49,000 nucleotides of DNA from the NCBI GenBank assembly GCA_027886975.1, contig JAPCJK010000003.1, positions 1 to 49,000 on the forward strand, given 5' to 3'. The stretch is from Nitrososphaerota archaeon. Its GTDB lineage: Archaea; Thermoproteota; Nitrososphaeria; Nitrososphaerales; Gagatemarchaeaceae. Both the position numbers and the translations under genes were made by a program. This document shows positions 1 through 8,976 of the stretch, piece after piece; positions within the stretch are counted from its first letter, which is position 1, and each line of letters begins with the position of its first letter. Under the pieces are notes generated by a model. The model worked only from the letters and a program-made list of their open reading frames with translations. It was not told where the DNA came from and ran no database searches.

Positions 1-1716
1 ATGATCACCATCGGGGTGGACCACCCGGACATCATGGACTTCGTCAACGTGAAGAAGGACCTGAGGAAGGTCAACTACGCCAACATCTCCGTGAAGATTT
101 CGGACGATTTCATGAGGGCCGTTGAGACCAACGCCGACTTCCACCTTCACTTCAAGAACGACAAGGTCGAAGTGAACAGGACGGTGAAGGCCAAGGACGT
201 GTGGAAGTCCTTGATCAAGGGAGCATGGCAGTCGGCCGAGCCTGGGGTCCTATTCTGGGACACAATCAAGCGAGATTCGACGACGGAGTACAACGGGATG
301 GAGGTCCAGGGGGTCAATCCGTGCAGCGAGCAGACTCTCGAGAACTACGGGTGCTGCTGCCTCGGGTCCGTCAACCTGAGCGTCTTCGTGAAGGACCCGT
401 TCACTGAGAGGGCGAGCATTGATTGGGACTCTCTCACCCGGGCGACCCAGTATGGGGTCCGTTTCCTCGACAACGTCCTGGACTACAACGCAGAGAGGCA
501 CCCGCTCCCGCAGCAGAAGGACGCGTCCCTCTGGAGCAGGAGGATAGGTGTCGGGATCACAGGCCTCGGGGACATGCTGATCAAACTGGGCCTGAAGTAC
601 GACGAGGATTCGACTATTGGGTTCGTGGACCACCTCTTTGAGAGAATCAAGAATGTGATCTACGACTACTCGACGGACCTGGCGAAGGAGAAGGGAAGCT
701 TCCCCGCCTTCGACGCGGAGAAGCATCTAGCGCAGCCTTTCATCTCGAGGCTGGACGAGAAGGTGAAGGAGAAGATTAGGGCCCAGGGGATCCGGAACGC
801 GGCCATTACCACAGTCCCTCCGGTAGGGTCAGGGTCGATACTGGCAGGGACCAGCAGCGGAGTCGAACCTGTCTTCGCCCTGGTCTACAAGAGACGGAGC
901 AAGTCGCTCAGCGAGGGGGAGTTCAAGGTCTTCCACCCGCTGGTGAAGGAGTACATGGCGGCCATGGGGGCCGGGGACGAAGGGCAGCTCCCGAACTACT
1001 TCGTCACTTCCCACCAGATCAAGCCGGAGATGAGGGTGAAGATGCAGGCAACAATCCAGAAACACATAGACACGGCGATATCCAGCACAGTCAACCTTCC
1101 TGAGGAGATAACCCCAGAAGAGGTCGAAGGGATCTACCTCCTCGCCTGGAGGATGGGATGCAAAGGCATCACCGTCTACAGAGAAGGGAGCAGAGAAGGC
1201 ATACTGGAGACAGAGAAGGTGGCAAAGAAGGCGGAGGCACCCAAGGCCAGCTTCGACAGGCCGAGGCTGATGGAAGGGAAGACCGTCAAGCTGAAGCTCC
1301 CTCAGGGCGGCTTGTACCTCACGGCGAACCTCGTGAACGGAGAACTGAAGGAAGTCTTCGTGACGCTGGGCAAGTCGGGAGGGGACGAGAAGGCCGACGC
1401 GGAGGCCCTGGGTAGACTGATCAGCCTTTACCTGCAGCACGGCGGGGACATGCAGAGCGTCATCAACACTCTGAAGGGGATCAAAGGGAAGTATGTCTCC
1501 TGGGACGAAGGAACACAGCTTCAATCGATACCCGACGCCATAGCGAAGGCACTGGAACTCCTCACCCTCAACCATGTGGTCAAGGAATCCGGGTTCCCCA
1601 CCGAGGGCAAGTCGACCTCGCAGGGAGGGACATGCCCCGACTGCCATGAGAACACACTCATCTTCGAAAACGGCTGCTACCACTGCCGCTCGTGCGGATA
1701 CAGCAAGTGCGAGTGA
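1..1716 (+). CDS. nrdJ: Adenosylcobalamin-dependent (class II) ribonucleotide reductase, 3' part
   Basis: Reduces ribonucleotides to deoxyribonucleotides with a B12-generated thiyl radical. The 571 visible residues are the C-terminal two thirds: the first residues (ISVDHPDI-like, then ANISVKISDDFM) sit well inside the family fold, so the true start lies left of the window even though base 1 happens to be an ATG. The active-site motif NPCSE is near residue 105, GCCCLGSVNLS follows near 118, and the phosphate loop PPVGSGSILAG is near 273. A C-terminal four-Cys zinc-ribbon-like tail (CPDC, CRSCGYSKCE) occupies the last 25 residues and probably carries the redox-active cysteines. B12 dependence fits the BtuF-like gene at 36210. 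Family assignment is secure; completeness on the left cannot be judged. Confidence 0.93.
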   Translation: MITIGVDHPDIMDFVNVKKDLRKVNYANISVKISDDFMRAVETNADFHLHFKNDKVEVNRTVKAKDVWKSLIKGAWQSAEPGVLFWDTIKRDSTTEYNGMEVQGVNPCSEQTLENYGCCCLGSVNLSVFVKDPFTERASIDWDSLTRATQYGVRFLDNVLDYNAERHPLPQQKDASLWSRRIGVGITGLGDMLIKLGLKYDEDSTIGFVDHLFERIKNVIYDYSTDLAKEKGSFPAFDAEKHLAQPFISRLDEKVKEKIRAQGIRNAAITTVPPVGSGSILAGTSSGVEPVFALVYKRRSKSLSEGEFKVFHPLVKEYMAAMGAGDEGQLPNYFVTSHQIKPEMRVKMQATIQKHIDTAISSTVNLPEEITPEEVEGIYLLAWRMGCKGITVYREGSREGILETEKVAKKAEAPKASFDRPRLMEGKTVKLKLPQGGLYLTANLVNGELKEVFVTLGKSGGDEKADAEALGRLISLYLQHGGDMQSVINTLKGIKGKYVSWDEGTQLQSIPDAIAKALELLTLNHVVKESGFPTEGKSTSQGGTCPDCHENTLIFENGCYHCRSCGYSKCE

Positions 1717-1785
1717 TTACCTGAGAGTCGGGGGTCCGGGCCTCCGACAATGATTTTTTACTCTTCCTGGCGGAGCCAGAGTCCG

Positions 1786-2019
1786 TTGAGCAAGAAAGGG
1801 AGGCGAGCGCTGCTCATCGTGGTGCTCGCGACAGCCATTGTGTTGACCCCCCTTGTGCTGGGCGGGGTGCTCCTCGGATTCTACGTGGGCGGAGCTGTGG
1901 GATATTCACCGAGCGTACTTGCCATCGGTTTCTCGACAGTTGGGTTCGTTGCGGGGATGGCGATCATCTTCAGGGTGATCAAGGCAGTGGTGGCCAGGAC
2001 CGACGGTCCTACTGGATGA
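1786..2019 (+). CDS. Small AtpZ/AtpI-like two-helix membrane protein
   Basis: A 77-residue protein with a short basic N-terminus (MSKKGRR) and two hydrophobic helices (about residues 8-33 and 38-63) rich in glycine, with the pattern LGGVLLGFYVGGAVGYSP. This resembles the AtpZ/AtpI family, small membrane proteins found beside bacterial F-type ATP synthase genes. The gene sits tail to tail with the ATP synthase operon, its stop overlapping the 45-residue ORF at 2009. I chose the TTG at 1786 because a TATA-like box (ATTTTTTA, 1752-1759) lies about 30 bases upstream; an ATG at 1750 would place the box inside the gene. The fold is visible; the link to ATP synthase is inferred from position and resemblance only. 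Confidence 0.6.
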   Translation: MSKKGRRALLIVVLATAIVLTPLVLGGVLLGFYVGGAVGYSPSVLAIGFSTVGFVAGMAIIFRVIKAVVARTDGPTG

Positions 2020-2146
2020 TTTTCTTCAGGGCAGCGGCCTTCGACTTCTCGACCTTGGACTTCAGCTCTTCGGCAGCTTTGTCGTAGGCCTCCTCTACGC
2101 GCTTGGCCGCCGACTTGAAAGGCTCGTCGACGAGTTCTCCGCTCAT
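2009..2146 (-). CDS. 45-residue charged helical protein, last gene of ATP synthase operon
   Basis: The ORF begins with an ATG that overlaps the stop of the ATP synthase D gene (ATGA), the same coupling used between subunits A and B. It ends at a TAG in the 3' end of the convergent membrane-protein gene. The product is almost entirely a predicted amphipathic helix, rich in Lys, Glu and Ala (AAKRVEEAYDKAAEELKSKV), with no hydrophobic segment or cysteine. It resembles a short piece of peripheral-stalk coiled coil but I recognise no family. Codon choice (AAG, GAG, GCC) matches its neighbours. Translational coupling makes a real gene likely; function unknown. Confidence 0.6.
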   Translation of the reverse strand: MSGELVDEPFKSAAKRVEEAYDKAAEELKSKVEKSKAAALKKIIQ

Positions 2147-2787
2147 TGTGCGGCCGCCTTCTTCTCCAGGACCTTCTTCACGTGCTTTAGCCTTGAGAAC
2201 TCCTCCCGCTCCCTCTCCTCTAGGGTCGCTTGGATGAATCGGATGGAGCCCTCGTAGCGGGGTATGATCATGTATTCGAGGGCGTTGAGGAGGCGCTGGG
2301 TCTTCTCCAGCTCCTTCGCGAGTCTGAATATGGCGTTCTCGAATTCGGCCGCCCTGAATATGGAAGGGAGGACCTTCCTCATCTGCCTGGAGGCCCTGTC
2401 GACAGCGATGTTGGTGTCGGCGAAGCCGTAGGTCATGCCGACCTCCTTCTCTGAGAGTTTGATGGAAGGGATGTCGACATCAACTATCCGGCGGACGCTG
2501 ACGTCCACCTCCACCATCGGTGGAGTGTTCGCCGCTATCCCCTCCAATCTGAGTGGGCCCAGCTTGAGATAGGCGTCGTAAAGAGCAAGGTAGGCATCGG
2601 AGAGCGGCTGCGATATCTCGTCCCTGGCCACGGTGGCCTGCTCGATCATCTCGTCCAGGCGTTTCAGGAGGACGTCCCTCTTGTCGTCGAGGACCTTCTT
2701 GACCCTGACGGCCGTCTGAAGCCTCCTCCGGGTGCCGATCAGTTCTATCTTCGTCGGCAGGACATTGCCGCCGGAGGCTACGGACAT
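2143..2787 (-). CDS. atpD: A-type ATP synthase subunit D (central stalk)
   Basis: Forms the rotating central stalk linking the A3B3 head to the membrane ring. The 214 residues show the expected two long coiled-coil helices: an N-terminal one starting with the family signature PTKIELIGTRRRLQTA and a C-terminal one from about residue 150, with NALEYMIIPRYEGSIRFI matching the conserved NALE motif. Length fits the family. It lies 2 bases after the B stop and overlaps the 45-residue ORF downstream, so it is co-transcribed. ATG start. Confidence 0.95.
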   Translation of the reverse strand: MSVASGGNVLPTKIELIGTRRRLQTAVRVKKVLDDKRDVLLKRLDEMIEQATVARDEISQPLSDAYLALYDAYLKLGPLRLEGIAANTPPMVEVDVSVRRIVDVDIPSIKLSEKEVGMTYGFADTNIAVDRASRQMRKVLPSIFRAAEFENAIFRLAKELEKTQRLLNALEYMIIPRYEGSIRFIQATLEEREREEFSRLKHVKKVLEKKAAAQ

Positions 2788-2789
2788 TT

Positions 2790-4202
2790 CTATGCGGTCG
2801 ACTTCCCTTTAACGTAATGTTGCTTGATGAACTCTTCCTTGATGTTGGTGAGCTCGTTCTCCGGGAGAACCGAGAGTGTGTCCCAGGCTATCCTGAGCGT
2901 GTCCTCGAAAGTCCTGTTCTCGTCGTAGCCCTGGTTGAGGAACTTCTGCTCGAACTCGTCCCCGAACTGCAGATACCTGAGGTCGGAGCCTGTCAGGCCG
3001 GACTTGCCGACGATTTCGGCGAGTGCCCTGAGCTCGACCGCCCTAGCGTAGGCGTTGTAGAGCTGGTTGCCGACCTGGTGGTGGTCGGGGCGGGCCTTCC
3101 CTTGCTTGATGACATACCCGAGTGCGGGGCCCATCAGCCTGCTAAGGCTTGAGAGGACGTAGACTGGCGGGTAAATCCCCTTCCTGAACAGCTCCCTGCC
3201 GAGGAAAATCTGGCCTTCAGTGATGTATCCGGTGAGGTCGGGGATCGGGTGGGTCACATCGTCGCTGGGCATTGAGAGTATGGGCATCTGGGTGATGCTC
3301 CCCTTCCTCCCCTTGATTCTCCCTGCGCGTTCGTAGTTGGTGGCCAGGTCGGTGTAGAGGTAGCCGGGGAAGCCCTTCCTCCCGGGGACCTCCTCTCTGG
3401 CAGCCGAAATCTCCCTGAGCGCCTCCGCGTAGTTGGTAATGTCAGTGATGATCACGAGAACGTGCATGCCCAGCTCGAAGGCTAGGTATTCGGCAGCGGT
3501 CAGTGCCACCTTGGGCGTGATTATCCTCTCGATGGCTGGGTCGTCGGCGAGGTTCAGATAGAGGATACTTCGCCTGATGGCCCCAGACTCTGCGAGGGTA
3601 CGCTGGAAGAAGGACGCATCGCTGTGGGAAACTCCGACCGCGGCGAAGACGACCGCGAACTCCTCGCCCTCACCCACCACTGTTGCCTGCCTTGCGATCT
3701 GGGCAGCGAGCATGTTGTGGGGCATGCCTGCGCCCGAGAAGATAGGGAGCTTCTGGCCTCTTACGAGGGTGAGCATCCCGTCGATGACGGAGACGCCGGT
3801 CTGGATGAGGTCCGTCGGGTACTCGCGCCTCTCGGGGTTGATGGGAGCGCCGTTGACGTCTAAGAAGGCTTTCGCAACAGGTTCAGGGAGACCGTCCTGG
3901 GGCCTGCCAAGCCCGTCGAAGACCCTGCCAAGAAGCTGCTCGGATACGGGGAGCTCCATGGTCTTGCCAAGGAATCGGGCCTTAGTACCGCTGATCGAGA
4001 GCCCCGAAGTCCCCTCGAAGACTTGGACGACGGCCTTTCCGAAGCCTGTCTCCAGAACTCGGGCAAGCCTTCGATTCCCTTCGTTGTCTTCGATTTCGAC
4101 CAATTCATCGAATGCAGCCCTGTCGACTCCGTCCACAACGAGGAGAGGACCCCTGATTTCAGCCACCTTGCTGTACTCAAGCCCCGAGGAAGATCCGCTC
4201 AT
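2790..4202 (-). CDS. atpB: A-type ATP synthase subunit B (regulatory head subunit)
   Basis: Non-catalytic head subunit alternating with subunit A in the A3B3 hexamer. The 470 residues carry the family landmarks: [15 protein letters not shown] near 90, [19 protein letters not shown] near 155 where catalytic subunits have a P-loop, [20 protein letters not shown] near 250, and the [12 protein letters not shown] motif near 320. The missing P-loop lysine is normal for this subunit. ATG start overlaps the stop of subunit A (4199-4202), showing translational coupling. Confidence 0.97.
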   Translation of the reverse strand: MSGSSSGLEYSKVAEIRGPLLVVDGVDRAAFDELVEIEDNEGNRRLARVLETGFGKAVVQVFEGTSGLSISGTKARFLGKTMELPVSEQLLGRVFDGLGRPQDGLPEPVAKAFLDVNGAPINPERREYPTDLIQTGVSVIDGMLTLVRGQKLPIFSGAGMPHNMLAAQIARQATVVGEGEEFAVVFAAVGVSHSDASFFQRTLAESGAIRRSILYLNLADDPAIERIITPKVALTAAEYLAFELGMHVLVIITDITNYAEALREISAAREEVPGRKGFPGYLYTDLATNYERAGRIKGRKGSITQMPILSMPSDDVTHPIPDLTGYITEGQIFLGRELFRKGIYPPVYVLSSLSRLMGPALGYVIKQGKARPDHHQVGNQLYNAYARAVELRALAEIVGKSGLTGSDLRYLQFGDEFEQKFLNQGYDENRTFEDTLRIAWDTLSVLPENELTNIKEEFIKQHYVKGKSTA

Positions 4203-5986
4203 GCGGCCTTGACCTCTTGGACAACCGAGATGGAAGAGAACTCGTCAAGCATCTGCTTCGACATAGCCTCAAGCTTGCCCAGGTCTTCGCTCTTGATGGC
4301 GAACTTGGCTCTGAGCATGGGGGCGATGATCTGCATCCCCCTGATTTTGGAAAGAGGAATTCCGTTCCTGATGGCTTTCAGGGCCTCCTCGTGGAACTGG
4401 ACGAACATCTTCATCATAATGAACTGCTTCTGGGGGCTGCAGTAGGCGTCGGTGTCGTCGTAGGCGTTCTGCTGGAGAAATCCAATCTGTATCATCCTAG
4501 CGACGTCGAGGATTAGTTTCTCCTCGTCAGGCAGTGCCTCGGGACCAAGGAGCCTAACGATTTCCTTGAGCGCATCCTCACGCTGCAGTATGCCATAGGC
4601 GTCTGCTCTGACGGTGAGCCAGTCCTTGTCTACCCTCTCCCTCCACCACTTGCTGACTGATTCGATGTAGCCGGAGTAGGAGCTCATCCAGTTTATGGAA
4701 GGATAGTGACGGGAATAGGCGAGCCTTGCGTCCAGGGCCCAGAAGTTCTTTACGAAACGGATAGTCTGTGAGGTGACGGGCTCGGTGAAGTCGCCTCCAG
4801 CAGGCGATACTGCGCCAATGAGCGTGATGGAACCGGTCCTTTCGGGAGTGCCGAGGACGTCTACCCTCCCCGCCCTCTCGTAGAACTCCGCCAGCCTTGA
4901 GGCCAAGTACGATGGATAGCCCTCCTCAGCGGGCATCTCCTCTAGCCTTCCACTGATTTCACGCAATGCCTCGGCCCACCTGCTGGTCGAATCCGCGACG
5001 AGGACCGTGTCGTAGCCCATGTCCCTGTAGTATTCAGCCATTGTCACGCCAGTGTAGATGCTAGCCTCTCTCGCCGCGACCGGCATGTTGCTGACGTTGG
5101 CAATGAGTATCGTCCTCTCCATGAGCGGCCGGCCGCTCTGAGGATCTATCAACTCGGGGAACTCCACCAGTACCTCAGTCATCTCGTTGCCCCGCTCCCC
5201 GCAGCCGATGTGGAAGACGACCTTCGCGTCGGCATATTTTGCTATCGAATGTAAAGTGACGGTTTTCCCAGTTCCGAACGCACCAGGTATTGCGCCTGTT
5301 CCCCCCTTCGACATTGGAAAAAGGGTGTCGAGCACTCGTTGCCCTGTCAAAAGAGGAATTTCCGGGTCGAGCCTTTCACGTATCGGCCTCGGCCTCCGCA
5401 CCGGCCATTTGTGATAAAGCATCAGGTCATAGTCCTTGCCAGACTTGGCCCCTGCTGTTACTACGGTCTCGTCGATCTTGTACTTTCCCGTCTTCACGAC
5501 ATCTTTCACCTTGGCTTTCGGCGTGGATGGGGGCGCGAGTATCCTGTGGTCGATGAGGGGTGTCTCCTTTACCGTACCCAGTATGCTCCCCCCTTCGATC
5601 TCGTCTCCTTTCTTCACCGAGGGGACGAACTCCCATTCCTTGTCGAAAGGAATCGAGTCAGCGGTGACTCCCCTGGTGATGAACGAGCCTGCCCTCTTCG
5701 CAATCAGGTCCAGGGGTCGCTGTAGACCATCGTAGATCGTTCCTATCATTCCAGGCCCGAGGGTCGTCGAAAGAGGCTGTCCTGTGCCAAGGACAGGTTC
5801 CCCAGGACGAAGACCGCTCGTGGATTCGTACACCTGAACGAAAGCGATGTCGCCTGTAAGCTTGATGACTTCGCCGACGAGCTTCTCCTCGCCGACCTGA
5901 GTTACCTCATACATCTTCGCTGCGGCCATGCCGGAGGCCTTCACTGCGGGCCCCGAAATCCACTCGATTTTTCCCTTGACAGGCAA
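4199..5986 (-). CDS. atpA: A-type ATP synthase subunit A (catalytic)
   Basis: Catalytic head subunit that makes or hydrolyses ATP. The 595 residues contain the Walker A loop GAFGTGKTV near 238, the long non-homologous insert typical of A/V-type A subunits (about 110-190), the conserved [20 protein letters not shown] near 335 and the Walker B region before it. Length is normal. The start is TTG at 5986; a TATA-like sequence (CATTATAAGG on the minus strand, 6019-6028) in the 77-base gap after subunit E may be an extra internal promoter for A-B-D. Confidence 0.97.
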   Translation of the reverse strand: MPVKGKIEWISGPAVKASGMAAAKMYEVTQVGEEKLVGEVIKLTGDIAFVQVYESTSGLRPGEPVLGTGQPLSTTLGPGMIGTIYDGLQRPLDLIAKRAGSFITRGVTADSIPFDKEWEFVPSVKKGDEIEGGSILGTVKETPLIDHRILAPPSTPKAKVKDVVKTGKYKIDETVVTAGAKSGKDYDLMLYHKWPVRRPRPIRERLDPEIPLLTGQRVLDTLFPMSKGGTGAIPGAFGTGKTVTLHSIAKYADAKVVFHIGCGERGNEMTEVLVEFPELIDPQSGRPLMERTILIANVSNMPVAAREASIYTGVTMAEYYRDMGYDTVLVADSTSRWAEALREISGRLEEMPAEEGYPSYLASRLAEFYERAGRVDVLGTPERTGSITLIGAVSPAGGDFTEPVTSQTIRFVKNFWALDARLAYSRHYPSINWMSSYSGYIESVSKWWRERVDKDWLTVRADAYGILQREDALKEIVRLLGPEALPDEEKLILDVARMIQIGFLQQNAYDDTDAYCSPQKQFIMMKMFVQFHEEALKAIRNGIPLSKIRGMQIIAPMLRAKFAIKSEDLGKLEAMSKQMLDEFSSISVVQEVKAA

Positions 5987-6018
5987 GAAAGAACCTGCTC
6001 GACCGTCAAATTTGTGGG

Positions 6019-6028
6019 CCTTATAATG
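6019..6028 (-). promoter_or_regulatory. Possible internal TATA box upstream of atpA
   Basis: Minus-strand CATTATAAGG lies 33-42 bases upstream of the atpA start in the only sizeable gap inside the ATP synthase operon. It would allow the head genes A, B and D to be transcribed apart from H, F and E. Seen by eye only. Confidence 0.4.
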
Positions 6029-6063
6029 TTTAGAATGATTTTGTCCGTTTTGGCCATCGGCTT

Positions 6064-6660
6064 TCAGGCGCCGGCGAGGATGGCCGCGACGTCCTTCCTC
6101 AGGATGGGCTTCATCCTTTCGAGCCTCGCCTCGATTGTGTTGTCAAACCTAATTGAGCCGTCGGGGGTGATCAGGACGACTCCACCCAGGGTCTCAACGG
6201 GCTCCTCCTCAAGTGTGAGCTTTATCTGTCCGCCTTCGAGCTTCTTGATTGCCGACGCGACCGCCTTCGTGTCCTTGGAAGAGCATTGGACCTTGGCTTT
6301 CGTGCCAATGACCCCTATCCCTTCCTTGATCAAACCTGCGATTGATTTTTCGTGTGAGGACCCCGAGGCCGATGAAACCTCCTTTGTTGCGAGGTCGAAC
6401 ACTTCATTGACCGCCTTCTCGAGCGACTTCAGCTGTGCGTTGCGGGCGTCGAGTTCCGCAGCCCCGATTATCTGTCTCTTCGTAGATTCGGCCTGCTTGA
6501 CGCTCGTCTCTAAAATCTTGGACACAGCTTCGATGGCCTCCTTCCGGGTCGATTCTATTCTGGCAAGTGCGTCCCTCCTTCCAGCCTCCAGGTCGGCCAG
6601 AACCTCTGCTTCGAACTCGCCAGAGACCTTTTCCAGAGTATCCGCCGCTGCGTTGCTCAT
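6064..6660 (-). CDS. atpE: A-type ATP synthase subunit E (peripheral stalk)
   Basis: Forms the peripheral stalk with subunit H. The 198 residues have a long charged N-terminal helix (about 1-95) and a C-terminal globular domain with the family pattern [28 protein letters not shown] near 160-187, which binds the head. ATG start 4 bases from the F stop. Operon position between F and A without subunit C is unusual; C was not found in the window. Confidence 0.92.
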   Translation of the reverse strand: MSNAAADTLEKVSGEFEAEVLADLEAGRRDALARIESTRKEAIEAVSKILETSVKQAESTKRQIIGAAELDARNAQLKSLEKAVNEVFDLATKEVSSASGSSHEKSIAGLIKEGIGVIGTKAKVQCSSKDTKAVASAIKKLEGGQIKLTLEEEPVETLGGVVLITPDGSIRFDNTIEARLERMKPILRKDVAAILAGA

Positions 6661-6664
6661 TTCA

Positions 6665-6961
6665 TCAAACTCCTAGAATCGCCCTCAGCATCGCCCTGTA
6701 CTCCACTTTCTCCTTCTTGCTCCCCGGGCCAGGGACTTCGTAAATCAGAGGAATCGCTTTTTTGGAACGCAGAGCAGTCAGCTGGTCGGCGATGGGTTTG
6801 GATACCTCGTCGCTCACCATGATGAGCCCGACAGATGAGTCCTTGGACAGGGCCTTGATCCTCTCCAGTGCGGCCGAAGAGTTAGAAACGTACTCCCCGC
6901 TGACGCCCGAAAGGACAAACCCGGTGACGAACGCCTTTCCGCCGACAGCTACGACCTTCAC
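6665..6961 (-). CDS. atpF: A-type ATP synthase subunit F
   Basis: Small central-stalk subunit that regulates ATP hydrolysis. The 98 residues show the Rossmann-like start (MKVVAVGGKAFVTGFVLSGV), the central GLIMVSDEVSKPIADQL and IPLIYEVPGPGSKK near 75-88. Starts with GTG overlapping the stop of the H gene (GTGA). Size and motifs fit the family closely. Confidence 0.94.
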   Translation of the reverse strand: MKVVAVGGKAFVTGFVLSGVSGEYVSNSSAALERIKALSKDSSVGLIMVSDEVSKPIADQLTALRSKKAIPLIYEVPGPGSKKEKVEYRAMLRAILGV

Positions 6962-7287
6962 TTGGCATCACCCAGGAGTCTAGACGCGACCATTTCAGCA
7001 GCCTCCGACTTGTGCTTCGAAATTGAACTCTCAAACGCCTTCAGGTCGGATTCGCCCTTCTTCCTGATTTTTGCAGCCTCGGCCTCGGCGGCCTCCCTGG
7101 CCTTGGCGACCGTCTTGGTGGCGATCTCTTGCGCTTTCGAGATTGCAGACGCCTTGGCAGACCCCGCCCAATCGGCAGCGTCTTTCATTGTCCTCTTCTT
7201 TGCTTCGGAAATTTCTGCCTTCGCAGTGTCGAGTTCTGATTCGAATTCGACGAGGGCCTTGACCGTCTCTTCAATCGCAGAACTCAT
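6958..7287 (-). CDS. atpH: A-type ATP synthase subunit H-like coiled coil (peripheral stalk)
   Basis: First gene of the operon. The 109 residues form one continuous Ala/Lys/Glu-rich coiled coil (for example KAREAAEAEAAKIRKKGESD), the usual partner of subunit E in the peripheral stalk. Such sequences give weak family signals, so the name rests on position and form. ATG start with a TATA-like box (7311-7319) about 28 bases upstream, which would drive the whole operon. Confidence 0.8.
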   Translation of the reverse strand: MSSAIEETVKALVEFESELDTAKAEISEAKKRTMKDAADWAGSAKASAISKAQEIATKTVAKAREAAEAEAAKIRKKGESDLKAFESSISKHKSEAAEMVASRLLGDAK

Positions 7288-7310
7288 GTAGGTCGTTTTT
7301 CGTCTGCCTC

Positions 7311-7319
7311 GGATTTATG
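7311..7319 (-). promoter_or_regulatory. TATA-like box of the ATP synthase operon
   Basis: Minus-strand CATAAATCC centred 28 bases before the ATG of the H subunit, with an AT-rich stretch just upstream (TTTAATTA). Spacing fits a leaderless or very short-leader archaeal transcript. Confidence 0.5.
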
Positions 7320-7406
7320 TAATTAAACGTTAGCCGGTGTAGATAACGCCAGTTGATGCCGCTTCTACACAGAGGGATGTTCCTCTTCGCGCGTACAGTC
7401 GGCTGT

Positions 7407-7991
7407 CTACGCGCCCAGAACTTCCAGCGCCTTGGTCGTGAGCTTTCGGTCTTTTGTCAGATATCCGCTGGAGGTTAAGGACGAAGTCTCAGCCTCGATG
7501 GCATCTTTGTCCATCGAGAGCGCCCTGCCGATGTCAGCGGAGTTCTTCATGCCCTGTCTATAGCAACGTAGAACTATGAATTGCGAGCGTGAGATGTCTG
7601 CCGGAAGTGTGGAGGGAATACTGGCCTGGGCTCCCATTCCGCCCATCCCTGGCATCATCCCCATCATCCCTGGGAAGTTCATTTTGCTCATCATCTCGTC
7701 CGGCGAGGGCATGGTCGCAACCGACATCACGCTGCTTGCGGAGCGTCCAACCCGGCTCAGAACTTCGTAGAGGACTAACCCAGTCGCTCCACCTGGAACC
7801 AACGCGGCAAAAGGGCTACCGGCCGCCGATGTGCCACCATATATCTGAAAGATAGAAGACGTGTCAAAACCCAAGATTGCTTGTGGATCGAGCCCGATGG
7901 GCTTCAAGTATCCATAGAGGAAGAGTATTGTGAGAATTGAGAACACCGCGGAAATCAAAGCTCTAGCAATCCTGCTGAGCTTGCCCAACAC
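7407..7991 (-). CDS. Membrane protein with Met/Gly-rich linker and C-terminal winged-helix-like domain
   Basis: The 194 residues contain two hydrophobic segments (about 10-28 and 62-80), a flexible methionine/glycine-rich stretch (PGMMGMMPGMGGMGAQ, about 108-124) and a soluble C-terminal domain (about 130-194) that looks like a small winged helix (SRSQFIVLRCYRQGMKNSAD, ending STSSGYLTKD-like). A membrane-tethered DNA-binding or adaptor protein is possible. The GTG start at 7991 lies 23 bases from a TATA-like GGATAAATCC (8009-8018). No named family recognised. Confidence 0.65.
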   Translation of the reverse strand: MLGKLSRIARALISAVFSILTILFLYGYLKPIGLDPQAILGFDTSSIFQIYGGTSAAGSPFAALVPGGATGLVLYEVLSRVGRSASSVMSVATMPSPDEMMSKMNFPGMMGMMPGMGGMGAQASIPSTLPADISRSQFIVLRCYRQGMKNSADIGRALSMDKDAIEAETSSLTSSGYLTKDRKLTTKALEVLGA

Positions 7992-8096
7992 GCGGATGAC
8001 AGCGGTTCCCGGATTTATCCGTTACGTAAGGGCCATTTTCCCTTGAACCTTTCGTGGCTAACAGAGCGTGGAAAGGACGTACACTAGGCGTTCATC

Positions 8097-8429
8097 CTAA
8101 GAGGTCAGTTTCAGGATGGCCCTGGCGACTTCGCCGTCCGACTCCTCCAGTGCGGACGTCGCTCGTTCCTTGGAGACGCCTGTCTGTTGCTGGACGAGCA
8201 GGATGTCTTCGTCGCTGAAGGTCTTCTTCTCGACCACGACCTCTTCGACCTCTCCAGCCACCTGGAATACCCTGTTCCCCTGGGCGTTGACTTCTGACAC
8301 AGAAGCGTTCGTTATGTGCAACTCCCTCTCTGGAGTCTTGATAATTACCTCCTGGACGTTCGGTATCTCCTTCATGTCGATTCCTAGGCGGTCCATCATC
8401 CTCCTGGCATTTCTATTGTCCATCTTCAT
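8097..8429 (-). CDS. nac: Nascent polypeptide-associated complex protein (archaeal alpha-NAC)
   Basis: Binds nascent chains at the ribosome exit. The 110 residues comprise an N-terminal part (NRNARRMMDRLGIDMKEI), the NAC beta-barrel (about 20-70; VQEVIIKTPERELHITNASV) and a C-terminal UBA domain (about 72-110; FSDEDILLVQQQTGVSKERA). This is the standard archaeal homodimeric NAC layout. The ATG overlaps the stop of the PUA gene, indicating co-translation of the two. Confidence 0.95.
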   Translation of the reverse strand: MKMDNRNARRMMDRLGIDMKEIPNVQEVIIKTPERELHITNASVSEVNAQGNRVFQVAGEVEEVVVEKKTFSDEDILLVQQQTGVSKERATSALEESDGEVARAILKLTS

Positions 8430-8893
8430 TTTCTGAGACCTGCTCTTACCTTCACGGCGACCCCGGTCTTAAACTGTCCCATGAACGCCCCATTCAGCAC
8501 AGCCATCCCGACGCCGACGACCTTCCCTTTCCCGTCGATGACGGCGACCTCGCTCTTTGGATAGACGTTCTTCCCAGCCCATTTCACGAACTTGCAGAAG
8601 ACGGATTTGTTGCCTTTGACGAACTCGACGACGTCGTCGGAGACCTGGACGCAGTTCTCCCTGAACTTCGGGCTCTTGGAAAGGGTCGAGGCTCCGCATA
8701 TTGAGAGGGCCATGGCCCCGTTGGGCTTGACCGTTGCGAACAGCTTTTCGTCGTGGAAGATTAGCTTGACACGACCCGACCGTCGCGAGTATTGAAGGCG
8801 GAAGCCCTTCTTTGGGAGGGCCCTGCTCACCCCCTTGCCGAACAGATAATCGATCATGAGTGCGAGCCGTCGGCTCTCGTCGTGAATTCGCAA
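8426..8893 (-). CDS. PUA-domain RNA-binding protein
   Basis: The last 80 residues form a PUA domain, seen in VYPKSEVAVIDGKGKVVGVG and the closing MGQFKTGVAVKVRAGLRK. The N-terminal 75 residues (YLFGKGVSRALPKKGFRLQY) are a pre-PUA region as in archaeal PUA proteins next to NAC. No catalytic motif is present, so it may act as an RNA-binding factor in translation. Start taken as TTG at 8893 because a TATA-like box lies about 31 bases upstream; ATG at 8857 is the alternative. Confidence 0.8.
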   Translation of the reverse strand: MRIHDESRRLALMIDYLFGKGVSRALPKKGFRLQYSRRSGRVKLIFHDEKLFATVKPNGAMALSICGASTLSKSPKFRENCVQVSDDVVEFVKGNKSVFCKFVKWAGKNVYPKSEVAVIDGKGKVVGVGMAVLNGAFMGQFKTGVAVKVRAGLRK

Positions 8894-8976
8894 TATGTGT
8901 TCAAGACCTCGAAGGCCGCGATAAAAGGAGCGAGCTACTGGCTTCTAGCCGGTCCCTGACCCGGGAATAGTCGGTG

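Noticed and set aside
829-1683. 284-codon open frame antisense to nrdJ
   Set aside because: It mirrors the GC-rich third positions of the reductase and shows no domain motif.
3577-4212. 211-codon frame antisense to atpB
   Set aside because: Antisense shadow of a certain gene; composition is low-complexity.
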